Positions 1-10,520 of a stretch of DNA of 49,721 bases are shown here, one piece after another. Source of the DNA: Pseudomonas lopnurensis (GTDB lineage: Bacteria > Pseudomonadota > Gammaproteobacteria > Pseudomonadales > Pseudomonadaceae). The notes beneath the pieces are model-generated. The model made no database searches and had not been told where the DNA came from. It worked only from the letters and a program-made list of their open reading frames with translations. The position numbers were made by a program, and so were the translations under genes. The first letter of the stretch is position 1, and the number at the start of each line of letters is the position of its first letter. The stretch covers positions 1-49,721 of the forward strand of contig NZ_JADDIX010000045.1 in NCBI RefSeq assembly GCF_015070855.1, in the 5' to 3' direction.

Positions 1-1253
<1,253 letters not shown>

Positions 1254-1394
1254 TATAACACCCAAACAATTTGCTGTTTGCGTGTCAGACGGTCGAAGTC
1301 GACACAAAGCCGAAGATTTGCAGAGAACACGCAATACCGATATATCACATGCCCAATACGCTGCAGCGGCTCAACCCCGAGGCAGCAACCGAAT

Positions 1395-1514
1395 TGCTTG
1401 ACGACCATAGAGCGTTGGAACCACCTGATCCCATCCCGAACTCAGCAGTGAAACGACGCATCGCCGATGGTAGTGTGGGGTCTCCCCATGTGAGAGTAGG
1501 TCATCGTCAAGCAC
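1395..1514 (+). rRNA. rrf: 5S ribosomal RNA
   Basis: The 120-nt segment begins TGCTTGACGACCATAGAGCG and ends GTCAAGCACC, so the two ends pair as helix I of 5S rRNA. The internal stretch CCCGAACTCAG and the GTGGGGTCTCCCCAT helix are diagnostic. It follows the 23S gene in the usual bacterial order and is followed at once by a strong terminator, so it is the last gene of this rRNA operon. Confidence 0.97.
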
Positions 1515-1521
1515 CTATCCC

Positions 1522-1560
1522 AAACCCCCGATCTGCGCAAGCAGGTCGGGGGTTTGCTTT
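1522..1560 (+). terminator. Terminator of the rRNA operon
   Basis: A long GC-rich inverted repeat (AAACCCCCGATCTGC, loop GCAA, GCAGGTCGGGGGTTT, with one mismatch) is followed by GCTTTT. It sits just after the 5S gene and fits a rho-independent rRNA operon terminator. Confidence 0.9.
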
Positions 1561-1710
1561 TGCGCGAAGAAAGCATGCCTGAGTTGCTGGGGAAGGGAAC
1601 GGTCCGCTTCAGTATCCTGTAACAGGCACACCGTCTGGATCAACACCGTTCGTACCGCACTGCTGACAGCAGTGTTCCTGGCTCGTTTAGAATGGGCGCT
1701 TTGCTCGGAT

Positions 1711-2376
1711 ATGTTCTTCATGCCGGAATCGGCTGCCACCCCAGGGCTTGACGAGCGTCCACTCGATCAACTGGTCGCTTGTCCCGAATGTGATCTTCTG
1801 ATGCTCAAGCCCGCGCTCGATCTCGGCGAGGTTGCCGAATGTCCGCGTTGTGGCTATGAATTGTTCCGCCTGCGCCATCGCATCATCGGCCCGGGGCTGG
1901 CATTGGTACTCGCCGCGCTGCTGCTCTACTTTCCCGCCAATTTCCTGCCGATCATGCAGCTGAACCTGCTGGGGCGGACCACCGACGACACCGTATGGAG
2001 CGGCGTGCTGAGCCTCTATCGGAGCGATATGCAGGGCATCGCGGTGGTGGTGTTTCTCTGCAGTATGGCGGTCCCTTTGCTCAAGTTGCTGTGCCAGCTC
2101 GTAGTGCTGCTCTGCATCGGTGTCGATCGGGCAAAGCCGCTCGGGCTGTTCCTTTACCGGATCTATCACCATCTGCGGGAGTGGGGAATGCTCGAGGTCT
2201 ATCTGCTCGGCATTCTGGTGTCGATCATCAAGCTCAGGGATATGGCTGAGCTGAGCCTCGGTGTCGGGCTGGCATGCTTCGCCGGGCTGCTGGTGGTGCA
2301 GGTGTGGCTGGAGCTGGTGATGTCGCCGCACCAGGTCTGGGAAGCCTTGTCGGAGCGAACCGATGCGCGCCGCTGA
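1711..2376 (+). CDS. pqiA: PqiA/LetA-like inner-membrane protein, first half-size copy
   Basis: Paraquat-inducible protein A family. It starts with a zinc-ribbon-like pair of motifs (CPEC and CPRC) and then has about four hydrophobic transmembrane segments, typical of one half of E. coli PqiA or LetA. The protein is about 221 residues from ATG 1711; ATG 1720 and an upstream ATG at 1672 are alternatives and no start has a clear ribosome site. The next pqiA-like gene overlaps it by 14 nt and the MCE gene overlaps that one, so the three form a translationally coupled operon. The family is thought to work with a periplasmic MCE tunnel in lipid traffic between the membranes. Confidence 0.88.
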   Translation: MFFMPESAATPGLDERPLDQLVACPECDLLMLKPALDLGEVAECPRCGYELFRLRHRIIGPGLALVLAALLLYFPANFLPIMQLNLLGRTTDDTVWSGVLSLYRSDMQGIAVVVFLCSMAVPLLKLLCQLVVLLCIGVDRAKPLGLFLYRIYHHLREWGMLEVYLLGILVSIIKLRDMAELSLGVGLACFAGLLVVQVWLELVMSPHQVWEALSERTDARR

Positions 2377-2989
2377 CGTCGGGCTGATGGTCTGCCACGA
2401 ATGTCATCAATTGAATCGTGAACGGCCGGACGAGGATAGGCAGCAGCACTGCACGCGTTGTGGCGCCCGCGTGCATATGCGCCGCCCCAACAGCATTGCC
2501 CGAACCTGGGCACTGTTGATTGCCGCGGCACTGCTTTACCTGCCAGCGAATCTGCTGCCGATCATGACGGTACGCATGCTGGGCAGCGGTACGCCGGACA
2601 CCATCATGTCCGGCGTGGTCGCGCTGGCCAAGCACGGCATGTTGCCGATCGCCGCAGTAGTGTTCATTGCCAGCATCCTGGTACCGACCTTCAAGCTGGT
2701 GGGCATCGCCATGCTACTGATTTCGGTACAACGCCATCACCCGATGTCGCCACGCCAGCGGATATTGATGTTCCGTTTCATCGAGTGGATCGGGCGCTGG
2801 TCCATGCTCGACATCTTCGTCATCGCCATTCTGGTGGCCATCGTCAACTTCGGCAGCCTCGCCAGCGTGGAAGCCGGTTTCGGTGCGGTGGCCTTCGCCA
2901 GCGTAGTGATCCTGACGATGCTCGCCGCCATCACCTTCGACCCACGTCTGATCTGGGATAACACGGATTCCGGGAACAAGCATGACTGA
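2363..2989 (+). CDS. pqiA: PqiA/LetA-like inner-membrane protein, second half-size copy
   Basis: A 208-residue protein of the same family as its upstream neighbour. It has an N-terminal double-cysteine ribbon (CHEC, CTRC) and about four transmembrane helices, and it keeps the LLYLPANLLPIM-type motif seen in the first copy (LLYFPANFLPIM). Enterobacterial PqiA and LetA are single chains of roughly 420 residues made of two such halves; here the halves are separate overlapping genes. It also overlaps the downstream MCE gene by 8 nt, so a PqiA1-PqiA2-PqiB complex is inferred. The family call is firm; the transported lipid is unknown. Confidence 0.9.
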   Translation: MRAADVGLMVCHECHQLNRERPDEDRQQHCTRCGARVHMRRPNSIARTWALLIAAALLYLPANLLPIMTVRMLGSGTPDTIMSGVVALAKHGMLPIAAVVFIASILVPTFKLVGIAMLLISVQRHHPMSPRQRILMFRFIEWIGRWSMLDIFVIAILVAIVNFGSLASVEAGFGAVAFASVVILTMLAAITFDPRLIWDNTDSGNKHD

Positions 2990-5291
2990 CCTGCCGCAAG
3001 CGAAAACCCGCCCAGCTTCCAACTGGTCGGCCATCTGGATATTGCCGCTGATCGCGCTGATGATCGGTGCCTGGCTGGCCTGGCAGGCCTATAGCGAACG
3101 GGGCATTCAGATCGAAGTGGTATTCGACAGTGCCGAAGGGATCGAGGTGGGCAAGACCTCGGTACTGCACAAAGGCATGACGATCGGGATCGTGCGCGGG
3201 CTGCGGCTGGAGGAGGATGGCCGTCGGCAGGTGGTCGTCGCCGATATCGAGATGCACAAGGACGTCGAAGGCTACCTGCGCAGCGGTACGCGCTTCTGGC
3301 TGGTCAAGCCCAGCGTTACTCTGGCTGGCATCACCGGCCTGGAGACGCTGGTGTCGGGCAACTACATCGGCATCAGCCCGGCTGGGGGCGAAGAGACGCG
3401 GCGCTTCGCGGCGCTGGCCGAGGAGCCGCCAATGTCGGACAGCCGTATCGGGCTGCACCTGACGCTCAAGGCCGATCGCCTGGGCTCGCTGAACCGCGGC
3501 AGCCCGGTGTTCTACCGGCAGATCCAGGTCGGCCAGGTGAAGAACTACGTGCTGGCCGAAGATGACAGTACGGTCGAGGTGCAGCTGTTCATCCTGCCGG
3601 AGTACGCGCATCTGGTGCGCAAGCATACGCGTTTCTGGAACGCCAGCGGCATCACCGTGGATGCGGGGCTGGGTGGGGTGAAGTTCCGCACCGAGTCATT
3701 GGCCAGTATCGTCGCTGGCGGCATCGCCTTCGCCACGCCGGCTCATCGCAAGGACAGCCCGGCCACCGATCCGAACATTCCCTTCCGCCTCTATGAGGAC
3801 TTCGATGCGGCCCAGGCGGGGATCAAGGCGCTGGTCTCCCTGACGGATTTCGATGGCCTGCAGGCCGGGCGCACGCCAGTGATGTACAAGGGCATGCAGG
3901 TCGGCCTGTTGAAGATGCTGGACATCGATGCGGACCTCAGCGGCGCGCAGGCCGAGCTCTCCATCGACCCCTTGTTCGAGGATTACCTGGTCGAGGGCAC
4001 CGACTTCTGGGTGGTCAAACCGTCCATCTCGCTGGGTGGCATCACCGGCCTCGAGGCGCTGGTGAAGGGTAATTTCATCGCCGTGCGACCGGGTGAGAAG
4101 GGCGCCGCGTCCAAGCGTGACTTCGTTGCCCGAGCCAAGGCGCCGCCACTGGACGTTCGTGCGCCGGGGCTGCATCTGGTGCTGACGGCCGACACGCTGG
4201 GGTCGCTGGACGTTGGCAGCCCGGTGCTCTATCGCCAAGTGCGCGTGGGCTCGGTGCAGAGCTATCAGTTCTCCCGCGATCAGCAACAGGTGGTGGTTGG
4301 CGTGCATATCGAGCAGCCCTACGCCAACCTGGTGAACAGCTCCAGCCAGTTCTGGAATGCCAGCGGCATCTCGCTGAGTGGCGGCCTGTCCGGTATCGAA
4401 GTGCGCAGCGAATCGCTGCAGAGCCTGCTGGCCGGTGGCATCGCCTTCGAGACGCCGGACCCGCAGGCGCCTGCGGCCAAGCGTATTCCGCGCTTCGCCT
4501 TGCACAAGGATCGCGACAGCGCGATACAGCGTGGTACGCAGATCGAGATTCGCCTGGAGCGCGGCGACGGCCTGAGCGCGGGGACGCCGATCCGTTACCG
4601 CGGCCTTGAAGTAGGGCAGGTGGATGCCGTGGGTCTCAGCGATGACCTGCAGGGCGTCGTGCTGCGCGCACGCATCACCGCTGCGCAGGCGCACATCGCC
4701 CGTGCCGGCACGCGCTTCTGGGTGGTGCGGCCCGAGCTCGGCATCGTGCGCAGCGCCAATCTGGAGACGCTCGTGACCGGCCCCTATCTGGAGGTTGCCC
4801 CGGGAAAAGCGGACACCGCCGCGCAGACCCGCTTCGTCGCCCAGGAGCGTGAACCACAGAAGACCGGCGAAGGGCTGACGCTGGTACTCAGCGCCGCGCG
4901 GCTGGGTTCGATCAAGCCGGGCAATGCCGTGACCTACCGCGAAGTGCAGGTGGGCCAGGTGACCGGCTACGAGCTGGGTCAGAATGCCGACCGGGTATTG
5001 ATCCGCGTGCTCATCGAGCCGCGCTATGCGCCGCTGGTGCATACCGGCACTCGCTTCTGGGAGACCAGTGGCTTCGGTGTCGATTTCAGCCTGTTCAAGG
5101 GCGCGAGCCTGCGTACCGACTCGCTGGAATCGCTGATCGAAGGTGGTGTCGCCTTCGCCACTCCGGATGGCGAGCAGATGGGACGGCGTGCCCTGCCGGG
5201 GCAGACGTTCGCGCTGTTCAAGGAGCCGCAGGAGGAGTGGTTCGGCTGGGCGCCGAAGATCGAGTTGGGGCGAGTGGAGACCAGCAAGTGA
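2982..5291 (+). CDS. pqiB: Six-domain MCE protein, PqiB/LetB-like
   Basis: A 769-residue protein with one N-terminal transmembrane anchor (about residues 14-36) followed by a large periplasmic part. I count six tandem MCE repeats, marked by recurring blocks such as GTRFWLVKPSVTLAGITGLE and GSPVFYRQIQVGQVKNY. E. coli PqiB has three MCE domains and LetB seven, so this is an intermediate type. MCE domains stack as hexameric rings that form a tunnel for lipids between inner and outer membrane. It is the last gene of the pqi operon; no PqiC-type lipoprotein gene follows. A REP palindrome and a shared terminator separate it from the convergent mksB. Confidence 0.93.
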   Translation: MTDLPQAKTRPASNWSAIWILPLIALMIGAWLAWQAYSERGIQIEVVFDSAEGIEVGKTSVLHKGMTIGIVRGLRLEEDGRRQVVVADIEMHKDVEGYLRSGTRFWLVKPSVTLAGITGLETLVSGNYIGISPAGGEETRRFAALAEEPPMSDSRIGLHLTLKADRLGSLNRGSPVFYRQIQVGQVKNYVLAEDDSTVEVQLFILPEYAHLVRKHTRFWNASGITVDAGLGGVKFRTESLASIVAGGIAFATPAHRKDSPATDPNIPFRLYEDFDAAQAGIKALVSLTDFDGLQAGRTPVMYKGMQVGLLKMLDIDADLSGAQAELSIDPLFEDYLVEGTDFWVVKPSISLGGITGLEALVKGNFIAVRPGEKGAASKRDFVARAKAPPLDVRAPGLHLVLTADTLGSLDVGSPVLYRQVRVGSVQSYQFSRDQQQVVVGVHIEQPYANLVNSSSQFWNASGISLSGGLSGIEVRSESLQSLLAGGIAFETPDPQAPAAKRIPRFALHKDRDSAIQRGTQIEIRLERGDGLSAGTPIRYRGLEVGQVDAVGLSDDLQGVVLRARITAAQAHIARAGTRFWVVRPELGIVRSANLETLVTGPYLEVAPGKADTAAQTRFVAQEREPQKTGEGLTLVLSAARLGSIKPGNAVTYREVQVGQVTGYELGQNADRVLIRVLIEPRYAPLVHTGTRFWETSGFGVDFSLFKGASLRTDSLESLIEGGVAFATPDGEQMGRRALPGQTFALFKEPQEEWFGWAPKIELGRVETSK

Positions 5292-5343
5292 CAAGGCGCA
5301 CGATGGCTGGTTGGCGGGCAGAACCGCCTGCGGTCGGCGTGCT

Positions 5344-5366
5344 GGTGGGCTGAAGCCCACCCTACG
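5344..5366. repeat. REP-like palindrome after pqiB
   Basis: GGTGGGCTGAAGCCCACC followed by CTACG is a short hairpin of the GTAGGGTGGGC type that recurs in this window in related forms near 9055, 24223, 24272 and 27098. It lies in the non-coding gap between pqiB and mksB. Confidence 0.7.
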
Positions 5367-5423
5367 GTTGCGTTTGGTTGCTGAGCGGTGCGGCCTTCTT
5401 GCGATGGTCGGCAGGCTCATGAA

Positions 5424-5450
5424 AAAGGGCCCCGCGGGGCCCTTTGTTTT
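5424..5450. terminator. Bidirectional terminator between pqiB and mksB
   Basis: AAAGGGCCCCG and CGGGGCCCTTT form a perfect 22-bp palindrome flanked by AAAAA on the left and GTTTTTC on the right. It can therefore terminate both the rightward pqi operon and the leftward mks operon. The mksB stop codon is at 5453-5451, directly beside it. Confidence 0.9.
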
Positions 5451-8297
5451 TCAAGTCGCTCGGGCTGGCTCTTCCTGCCGTTGTGTTTTTGAGCTGGCTT
5501 GTTGGCTCGTGCTCGCGTCGCGGCGGCTGATGTGTTTCCAGTCCGTTTCGTCGATGTAGATGCCCGCCGGCCCGCTGCCGCCTTCCAGGTCGATGGCCAC
5601 GTGCGCCGAGACCTGCGGCTTGACCGAAGCGAGGATCGGCACGAAGCCCAGCTGCAGGCTGGTTTCGATCAGCGCCTGCTGGTTGCGCTCGTCGATGTCG
5701 GCCGCCTCGTCGAGGTAGTAGGGCAGGCGTATGCGCCCGGCCTGCTCGCGGTCCATCAGGTGCAGCAGCAGGTACATGTTGGTCAGCGCCTTGATGGTCA
5801 TGGTGGTGCCGTTGCTTGCGGCGCCATCGATGTCGGTGTGAATCACCGGCTGGCCGCCGACCTTGGTGATCTCGAACGCCAGCTCGAACAGGTCCTTGAG
5901 GCCCAACTGGTTGTTGTTCGCCGCCACCAGTCGCGCCAGGTACTCCTTGGCTTCCTCGTTCTTCGCGTCCTGCTCGGCTGACTGGGACAGGTCGAACACC
6001 GACAGCGTCTCGCCTTCCTCGTATTGCCCGGCGCTGTGGATGATCTGGTCGATGTGCCTGAGCGCATCCTTGTTCGGCGCCAGCACGATGCGGAAGCTCG
6101 CCAGGTTGGACACCTGGCGCTTGTTGATCTCGCGATTGAACAGCGCCAACTGGTGCTCGAGGCTTTCATAGTCGCTGCGGATATTGCGCAGGGTCCGGGC
6201 GATGTCGGTGACCGCCGCGCGGCGGGCCTTGGCCAGGGTCAGTGCCTCGTCCTGACGATGCGCGTAGGCGTTGACCAGCAGCTGCAGGCGGCGCTCGGGG
6301 TCTTCCTCGCTGTCGAACTTGGCCACGCCCTTCAGGCGCACCTGGGCATAGAGCGCCTCGATCTGGCCGTCGACGCGCTGCAGCGCCTGCCAGCTGTCCT
6401 GGTAGTCGTTGAGCAGCGGCAGCAGGTTGTCCAGCGAGTCGTCCACCGGGTCCATGAACGGCGTGCCGAACGGCAGATCCGCCGGCAACAGCTGGCGACG
6501 GCGCAGCGCATCTTCCAGGGTGCGTTCCTTGGCTTCCAGATCGGCCAGCTGACGGCCGACCAGCTGCAGCTTGGCCGACAGGTGTCGCACGCGGTCGGCG
6601 AAGGCATCGCTGGTGCGCTTGAGTTCTTCCTGGGCGGCTTCGGCCTGGGCCAGCTGCTCCAGCTTGGCCGGTTCCTCTGCGCTCAGCGTCTGGCTGCGGC
6701 GGAAGTCTTCCAGCGCCTTCTGCGCATCGAGCACGGCCTGGTACAGCGCCTCGGCCTGGGTCTTGCTCGCGACGCGGTCGACGGCCACGGCGTGCTGGGT
6801 TCTGAGCTGCTTGAGCTCGCGTTCGAGGCGGTCCTTCTGGTCGCGCAGGGCGGCACGGTCGGCCAGGGCCTGCAGCGCCGGTGGCTCGATATGCGAGAGG
6901 TCGATGGACAGGCCCGGCACCGAGAAGGTGTCGCCCTTGAAGCGATCCAGCACCGCTTCCACGGCCTTGACCCAATCGTCACCCTCAGCGGTGATGCCTT
7001 TCTCACCCAGCGGAAGACTGAACAGCTGGCCGTTGAACAGGCGCATCAGGCGGTCGACGTCGGCCTGGGAGAATTCCTCGCGCAGGCGTGAATAGCTGTT
7101 GTTGTCGGCGTGATCGAGTTGCTGCTTCACCGACTTCAGGCGCTTTTCCAGGTCGCGCAGGCGTTCGTCCAGATCCTCGCTGGAGAACTGGCGGGACTGC
7201 GCCAGCGCACCGGCCAGCTCGTCATGGGCGTCCTTGGCGGCGAGCAGTTGCTGCTCCAGCACATGCGCATCCTCGACCAGGGCGAAGCGGTTCTTCAGCA
7301 CCGCGAGCTCGCCCAGCCAACGCTGGGTTTCGCTGATCTCGCGTTCCAGACGCATCAGTTCGGAGGTGCTGCCACGCTGCTCGTTCTGCAGGCCGTCCTG
7401 CTCGCGGCGGTAATGCTCGGCCTGGATCATCAGCTCTTCCTTGCGCGCATCGGCGTAGTCGTGCCAGCTGCCGAGCAGGTTGTCGAGCAGCGGCGAGAGG
7501 CGATGCAGCTTGCCGCGCAGCAGTTCGCGCTGGGCGACACCGGCGGCCAGTGCCTCGACCAAGGGGCCTGCGGCAACCAGCGCCTGGTAGTCCTGCTCCA
7601 TGCGCCGCACGTCGCGGAAGGCTTCCTCGGTGGCGGCGATATAGTCGACGCTGCCGGAGCGCAGGCTGTGCTCGAAGGCATCGAGGAACAGCTGCTTGAG
7701 TTTCGCCGCGGTGATCTCGCGCATATGCAGCAGGTTGATGAACAGCGCGCGGAAGGTCTTCAGGCTCTGCTCGCTGGTCGAGCGCAGCGGGATCAGCGTC
7801 ATGTCCAGCGGGATCGAGGTGTGCCCACCGACCAGCAGTCGGCGCAGTTCGTCCGGTTTGACCTCGTAGGCCTTGATGCCGGCGCGCTCGAGGTTGGCGA
7901 ACAGCTCGCGCTGGCGCAGGCAGGTGCCGGTCTGCTGGTAGTGATCCAGATCCAGCGAACCCTGGTAGACGAAGAACTGGTGGCCGAAGCCGCCGCCCGG
8001 GCCGCGCCCGGCGACGCCGATCACGTGCGGGCCGTGGGGCAGCATCACCTCGACCAGGATGTAGCTGGTGTCCGAGGCGAAGTAGAACTTGCGCGACTGT
8101 TCCAGGCTGTACTTGCCGAAGCTCATGTCCGACATGCGCGCCAGGATCGGGAACTGCAGCGCGTTGATCGAGGCGCTCTTGCCCAGGTTGTTGGCGCCGT
8201 AGACCGACAGCGGAGTTTCCAGCGGGAAGATGCCGAGGCTGTAGCCGGCGGTGTTCAGCAGGGCGAAACGGCGAATGCCGTAGCGTTCCTGGCTCAT
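5451..8297 (-). CDS. mksB: Condensin ATPase subunit MksB
   Basis: A 948-residue MukB/SMC-like ATPase. The N-terminal Walker A is GANNLGKS (about residues 34-41), the signature region SNGTT lies late in the protein, and Walker B is YYLDEAAD near residue 863. Long charged heptad-rich segments in between are the coiled-coil arms. With MksE and MksF it forms the MksBEF condensin, which loops and segregates chromosomal DNA. Its start overlaps the mksE stop by 4 nt (ATGA). No mksG/jetD nuclease gene lies on either side, so this is the housekeeping-type Mks set rather than a Wadjet plasmid-defence set. Confidence 0.93.
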   Translation of the reverse strand: MSQERYGIRRFALLNTAGYSLGIFPLETPLSVYGANNLGKSASINALQFPILARMSDMSFGKYSLEQSRKFYFASDTSYILVEVMLPHGPHVIGVAGRGPGGGFGHQFFVYQGSLDLDHYQQTGTCLRQRELFANLERAGIKAYEVKPDELRRLLVGGHTSIPLDMTLIPLRSTSEQSLKTFRALFINLLHMREITAAKLKQLFLDAFEHSLRSGSVDYIAATEEAFRDVRRMEQDYQALVAAGPLVEALAAGVAQRELLRGKLHRLSPLLDNLLGSWHDYADARKEELMIQAEHYRREQDGLQNEQRGSTSELMRLEREISETQRWLGELAVLKNRFALVEDAHVLEQQLLAAKDAHDELAGALAQSRQFSSEDLDERLRDLEKRLKSVKQQLDHADNNSYSRLREEFSQADVDRLMRLFNGQLFSLPLGEKGITAEGDDWVKAVEAVLDRFKGDTFSVPGLSIDLSHIEPPALQALADRAALRDQKDRLERELKQLRTQHAVAVDRVASKTQAEALYQAVLDAQKALEDFRRSQTLSAEEPAKLEQLAQAEAAQEELKRTSDAFADRVRHLSAKLQLVGRQLADLEAKERTLEDALRRRQLLPADLPFGTPFMDPVDDSLDNLLPLLNDYQDSWQALQRVDGQIEALYAQVRLKGVAKFDSEEDPERRLQLLVNAYAHRQDEALTLAKARRAAVTDIARTLRNIRSDYESLEHQLALFNREINKRQVSNLASFRIVLAPNKDALRHIDQIIHSAGQYEEGETLSVFDLSQSAEQDAKNEEAKEYLARLVAANNNQLGLKDLFELAFEITKVGGQPVIHTDIDGAASNGTTMTIKALTNMYLLLHLMDREQAGRIRLPYYLDEAADIDERNQQALIETSLQLGFVPILASVKPQVSAHVAIDLEGGSGPAGIYIDETDWKHISRRDASTSQQASSKTQRQEEPARAT

Positions 8298-8983
8298 GCT
8301 TCAAGCTCCTTTTCTTCGGCGATGGCGCGGGCCAGGGCGTCCTCTTCTGATTCCTCGAACGGTTCGTCGATGAGGATGATCTCGTCTTCACTCTCGTCCT
8401 CGGCGATCAGTTCCGGCGCCGGCAGCGGCAGGTCGCTGCTGTGCAGGCTGGCGGCCAGATCCCGGTCCTGCTGCACCGACAGGCAGACGTCGAGGAAACG
8501 GTGCATCGGCGGCAGGAAGCGATAGACGCCGTTGCTGTCCTCGGCGAAGCCCAGCTGCGTCAGGCGGCGGATGATCTTCTCTTCCAGTTCGTCCTGGGTG
8601 GTGACTTCGGCCTGCAGGAACAGGTCGCGGTACTTGTCCAGCAGTGCCGGCAGTTCGTCTCGGCCGAGGCTGCCACCATCGAGCACGGCCAGCGGGTCGC
8701 GACCCTGGTCGGCCAGGTGTTCGACGAGGATGAAGGTGAACAGCGCCAGGCGCTGCGCCGTCTTGTTCACCTGCGCGCCCATCTGTTCGGGGACGAAGTA
8801 GTAGAAGCCGCGCGGGTCGCAGACCAGCTCGAAGCCGAGCGCCTTGAACAGCGCGCGGTACGGGTCCTGCAGGTTGCTCAACTGGGCGTAGGGCTCCGGC
8901 TCGCTGCGCGACAGGTGATAGCCCTTGAACAGCTCGCGGAAGATCGGCGCCAGCTGGGTCATTTCCTTGAGGTCGATGTTCAT
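8294..8983 (-). CDS. mksE: Condensin subunit MksE
   Basis: A 229-residue protein, the usual size of MksE, encoded between mksF and mksB. It opens MNIDLKEMTQLAPIFRELFK and has the compact winged-helix layout expected for a kite-type subunit, with a strongly acidic C-terminal tail (EDESEDEIILIDEPFEESEE). It should bridge the kleisin MksF and the MksB heads. The stop codon overlaps the mksB start. The identity rests on operon position, size and overall resemblance. Confidence 0.88.
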   Translation of the reverse strand: MNIDLKEMTQLAPIFRELFKGYHLSRSEPEPYAQLSNLQDPYRALFKALGFELVCDPRGFYYFVPEQMGAQVNKTAQRLALFTFILVEHLADQGRDPLAVLDGGSLGRDELPALLDKYRDLFLQAEVTTQDELEEKIIRRLTQLGFAEDSNGVYRFLPPMHRFLDVCLSVQQDRDLAASLHSSDLPLPAPELIAEDESEDEIILIDEPFEESEEDALARAIAEEKELEA

Positions 8984-9003
8984 TCAGGTTGCTCGAAGAT
9001 CGT

Positions 9004-9085
9004 TGGGCGGATAAAGGCGAAGCCTCGTCCGACAGGGAGTTCGGTGCGGCCGGTGGTGGACAAGCTGCGCGTTGTCCACCCTACG
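9004..9085. repeat. REP-like palindrome pair between mksF and mksE
   Basis: GGTGGACAAGCTGCGCGTTGTCCACC plus CTACG at 9055-9085 forms a long hairpin. The adjacent GGGCGGATAAAGGCGAAGCCTCGTCC at about 9005-9030 is the usual partner half. The pair fills most of the 108-bp gap between mksF and mksE, the only sizeable gap in that operon, and could affect mRNA stability. Confidence 0.7.
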
Positions 9086-9091
9086 CAAGGC

Positions 9092-10333
9092 TCAAGCATT
9101 TGCATTGGCCATCAGGGCAAACGAGCTGAGGCTGACGCGGTGCTCGCGGGTCAGGTATTCGCGGCGTTCCAGGCGGTCGCGCTGGAAGCGGGCGTCGCGT
9201 GACAGGCGCGAGAACCAGTAGAGCAGCTCGTCGGTGGCGCCGTCGGGCTCCTGTTCCAGCAGCCAGGCCATCAGGTCCGGCAGCGGCAGGGCCTGCTGGC
9301 AGCGTTCGATCATCTCGCGGGCGGTACGCGGCGCCTGCGGTTGATCGCCCTTGCGCTTGCCGCTGGCTTTGGGGAACTGCGCCGGCTTCGGCTCGAAGCA
9401 GGCGAGGGCGTAGACATAGGCCTCGACCTGACTGGCGGTGCCGAGGAAGGTGCTCTGCGGGCGGGTGAACAGCGGCAGCGAAGCCTGCGGCACGGCGTCC
9501 AGGCCCTTCTTGCGGATCGCCGACAGCGCCAATGCCGCGCCGCGGGTCACCGCGTTGTGCCGGCGCGCTTCCTCGCGCAGCGGCAGCAGCAGCTCGCGCG
9601 CCTTGCGCAGGGTCAGCTGGGCGGTGGTCTGCATCTCCAGGATGCGCGCGTGGGTGCGCAGCAGCAGGTCGTCGTCCACCAACTGGCCGAGGCGCTGCTG
9701 ATCGCTGAGCAGCTTCATCAGCACCTGCTCGACGCGGTGCACGCCCTGCTCGAAGGCGCCATCGGCGGACACCAGCTGGATCATCGGTTCGACGTATTCG
9801 TCCCAGGTCGCCAGGACTTCGGCGTAGCGCTGGCGCAGCGGGATCTGGCGGTCGCTGGTCTTGGCCCGGTCGGCCACGGCAACCAGGGCCTGCTCGTCGT
9901 TGTCGAGCTTTTTCAATACATCGCGCACGCGCATGTCGAGCAGGCGCAGCTGGCGCGCCAGGTCGTTGCCGTCGCGAATCTCGAAGGCATCGAGAATATG
10001 CCCGGCGAGGCGCTCCAGGTGGCGCAGATAGGCCTCGATTTCCAGGCACAGGCCGAGGCGGTGTTCGCGCCGCAGGTAGGCGAGGAAATCGTGGATCTGC
10101 GCATTCAGCTCGAAGCGGTTCGGGCTCTTGGCTACCGGCACCAGGATGTCCAGGCGGATCCACTGGTCGAGCAGCGCGGTGATGTCGGTCGGTGTGCCTT
10201 CCGGCAATTGCGCGGCGAGCTGATGGCGCAGCTCCACCAGGCTCAGGGTGCCGGCATCGAAGCGCTCGCACAGCGGCTCGAGCAACGTCCAGTGTTCGGC
10301 GAGGGCACGCAGTACGCGCTTGGGTTCGATCAT
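9092..10333 (-). CDS. mksF: Condensin kleisin-like subunit MksF
   Basis: A 413-residue protein beginning MIEPKRVLRALAEHWTLLEP; this start is chosen because upstream codons in the same frame look non-coding. It is alpha-helical and charged throughout, has the size of MksF and is first in the mksF-E-B operon. MksF is the kleisin analogue that closes the MksB ring. It is transcribed divergently from leuA across a 187-bp promoter region. Confidence 0.88.
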   Translation of the reverse strand: MIEPKRVLRALAEHWTLLEPLCERFDAGTLSLVELRHQLAAQLPEGTPTDITALLDQWIRLDILVPVAKSPNRFELNAQIHDFLAYLRREHRLGLCLEIEAYLRHLERLAGHILDAFEIRDGNDLARQLRLLDMRVRDVLKKLDNDEQALVAVADRAKTSDRQIPLRQRYAEVLATWDEYVEPMIQLVSADGAFEQGVHRVEQVLMKLLSDQQRLGQLVDDDLLLRTHARILEMQTTAQLTLRKARELLLPLREEARRHNAVTRGAALALSAIRKKGLDAVPQASLPLFTRPQSTFLGTASQVEAYVYALACFEPKPAQFPKASGKRKGDQPQAPRTAREMIERCQQALPLPDLMAWLLEQEPDGATDELLYWFSRLSRDARFQRDRLERREYLTREHRVSLSSFALMANANA

Positions 10334-10520
10334 GTCAGCCGGTTCTGTCGGATGCGAATAAAAGCCGCAATTGTACTGCCTCGCCCTGGCGCGACGCAGC
10401 CCGAACCGATCATCGGGACGGCGCGATGGTTCGGCGGCCTTTCCGCTGCGCCGGTTTCCGGCCACAATTCACCCTATCGCAACGGCGCCGAATGCTTCGG
10501 CCGGCCATGAGGAACCCGAC

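Noticed and set aside
3696-5420. A long minus-strand frame opposite the MCE gene
   Set aside because: It mirrors the repeated MCE codons on the other strand and has no recognisable domain.
5451-10333. Wadjet (JetABCD) plasmid-defence system
   Set aside because: The condensin genes match MksF, MksE and MksB, but there is no JetD/MksG nuclease gene on either side.
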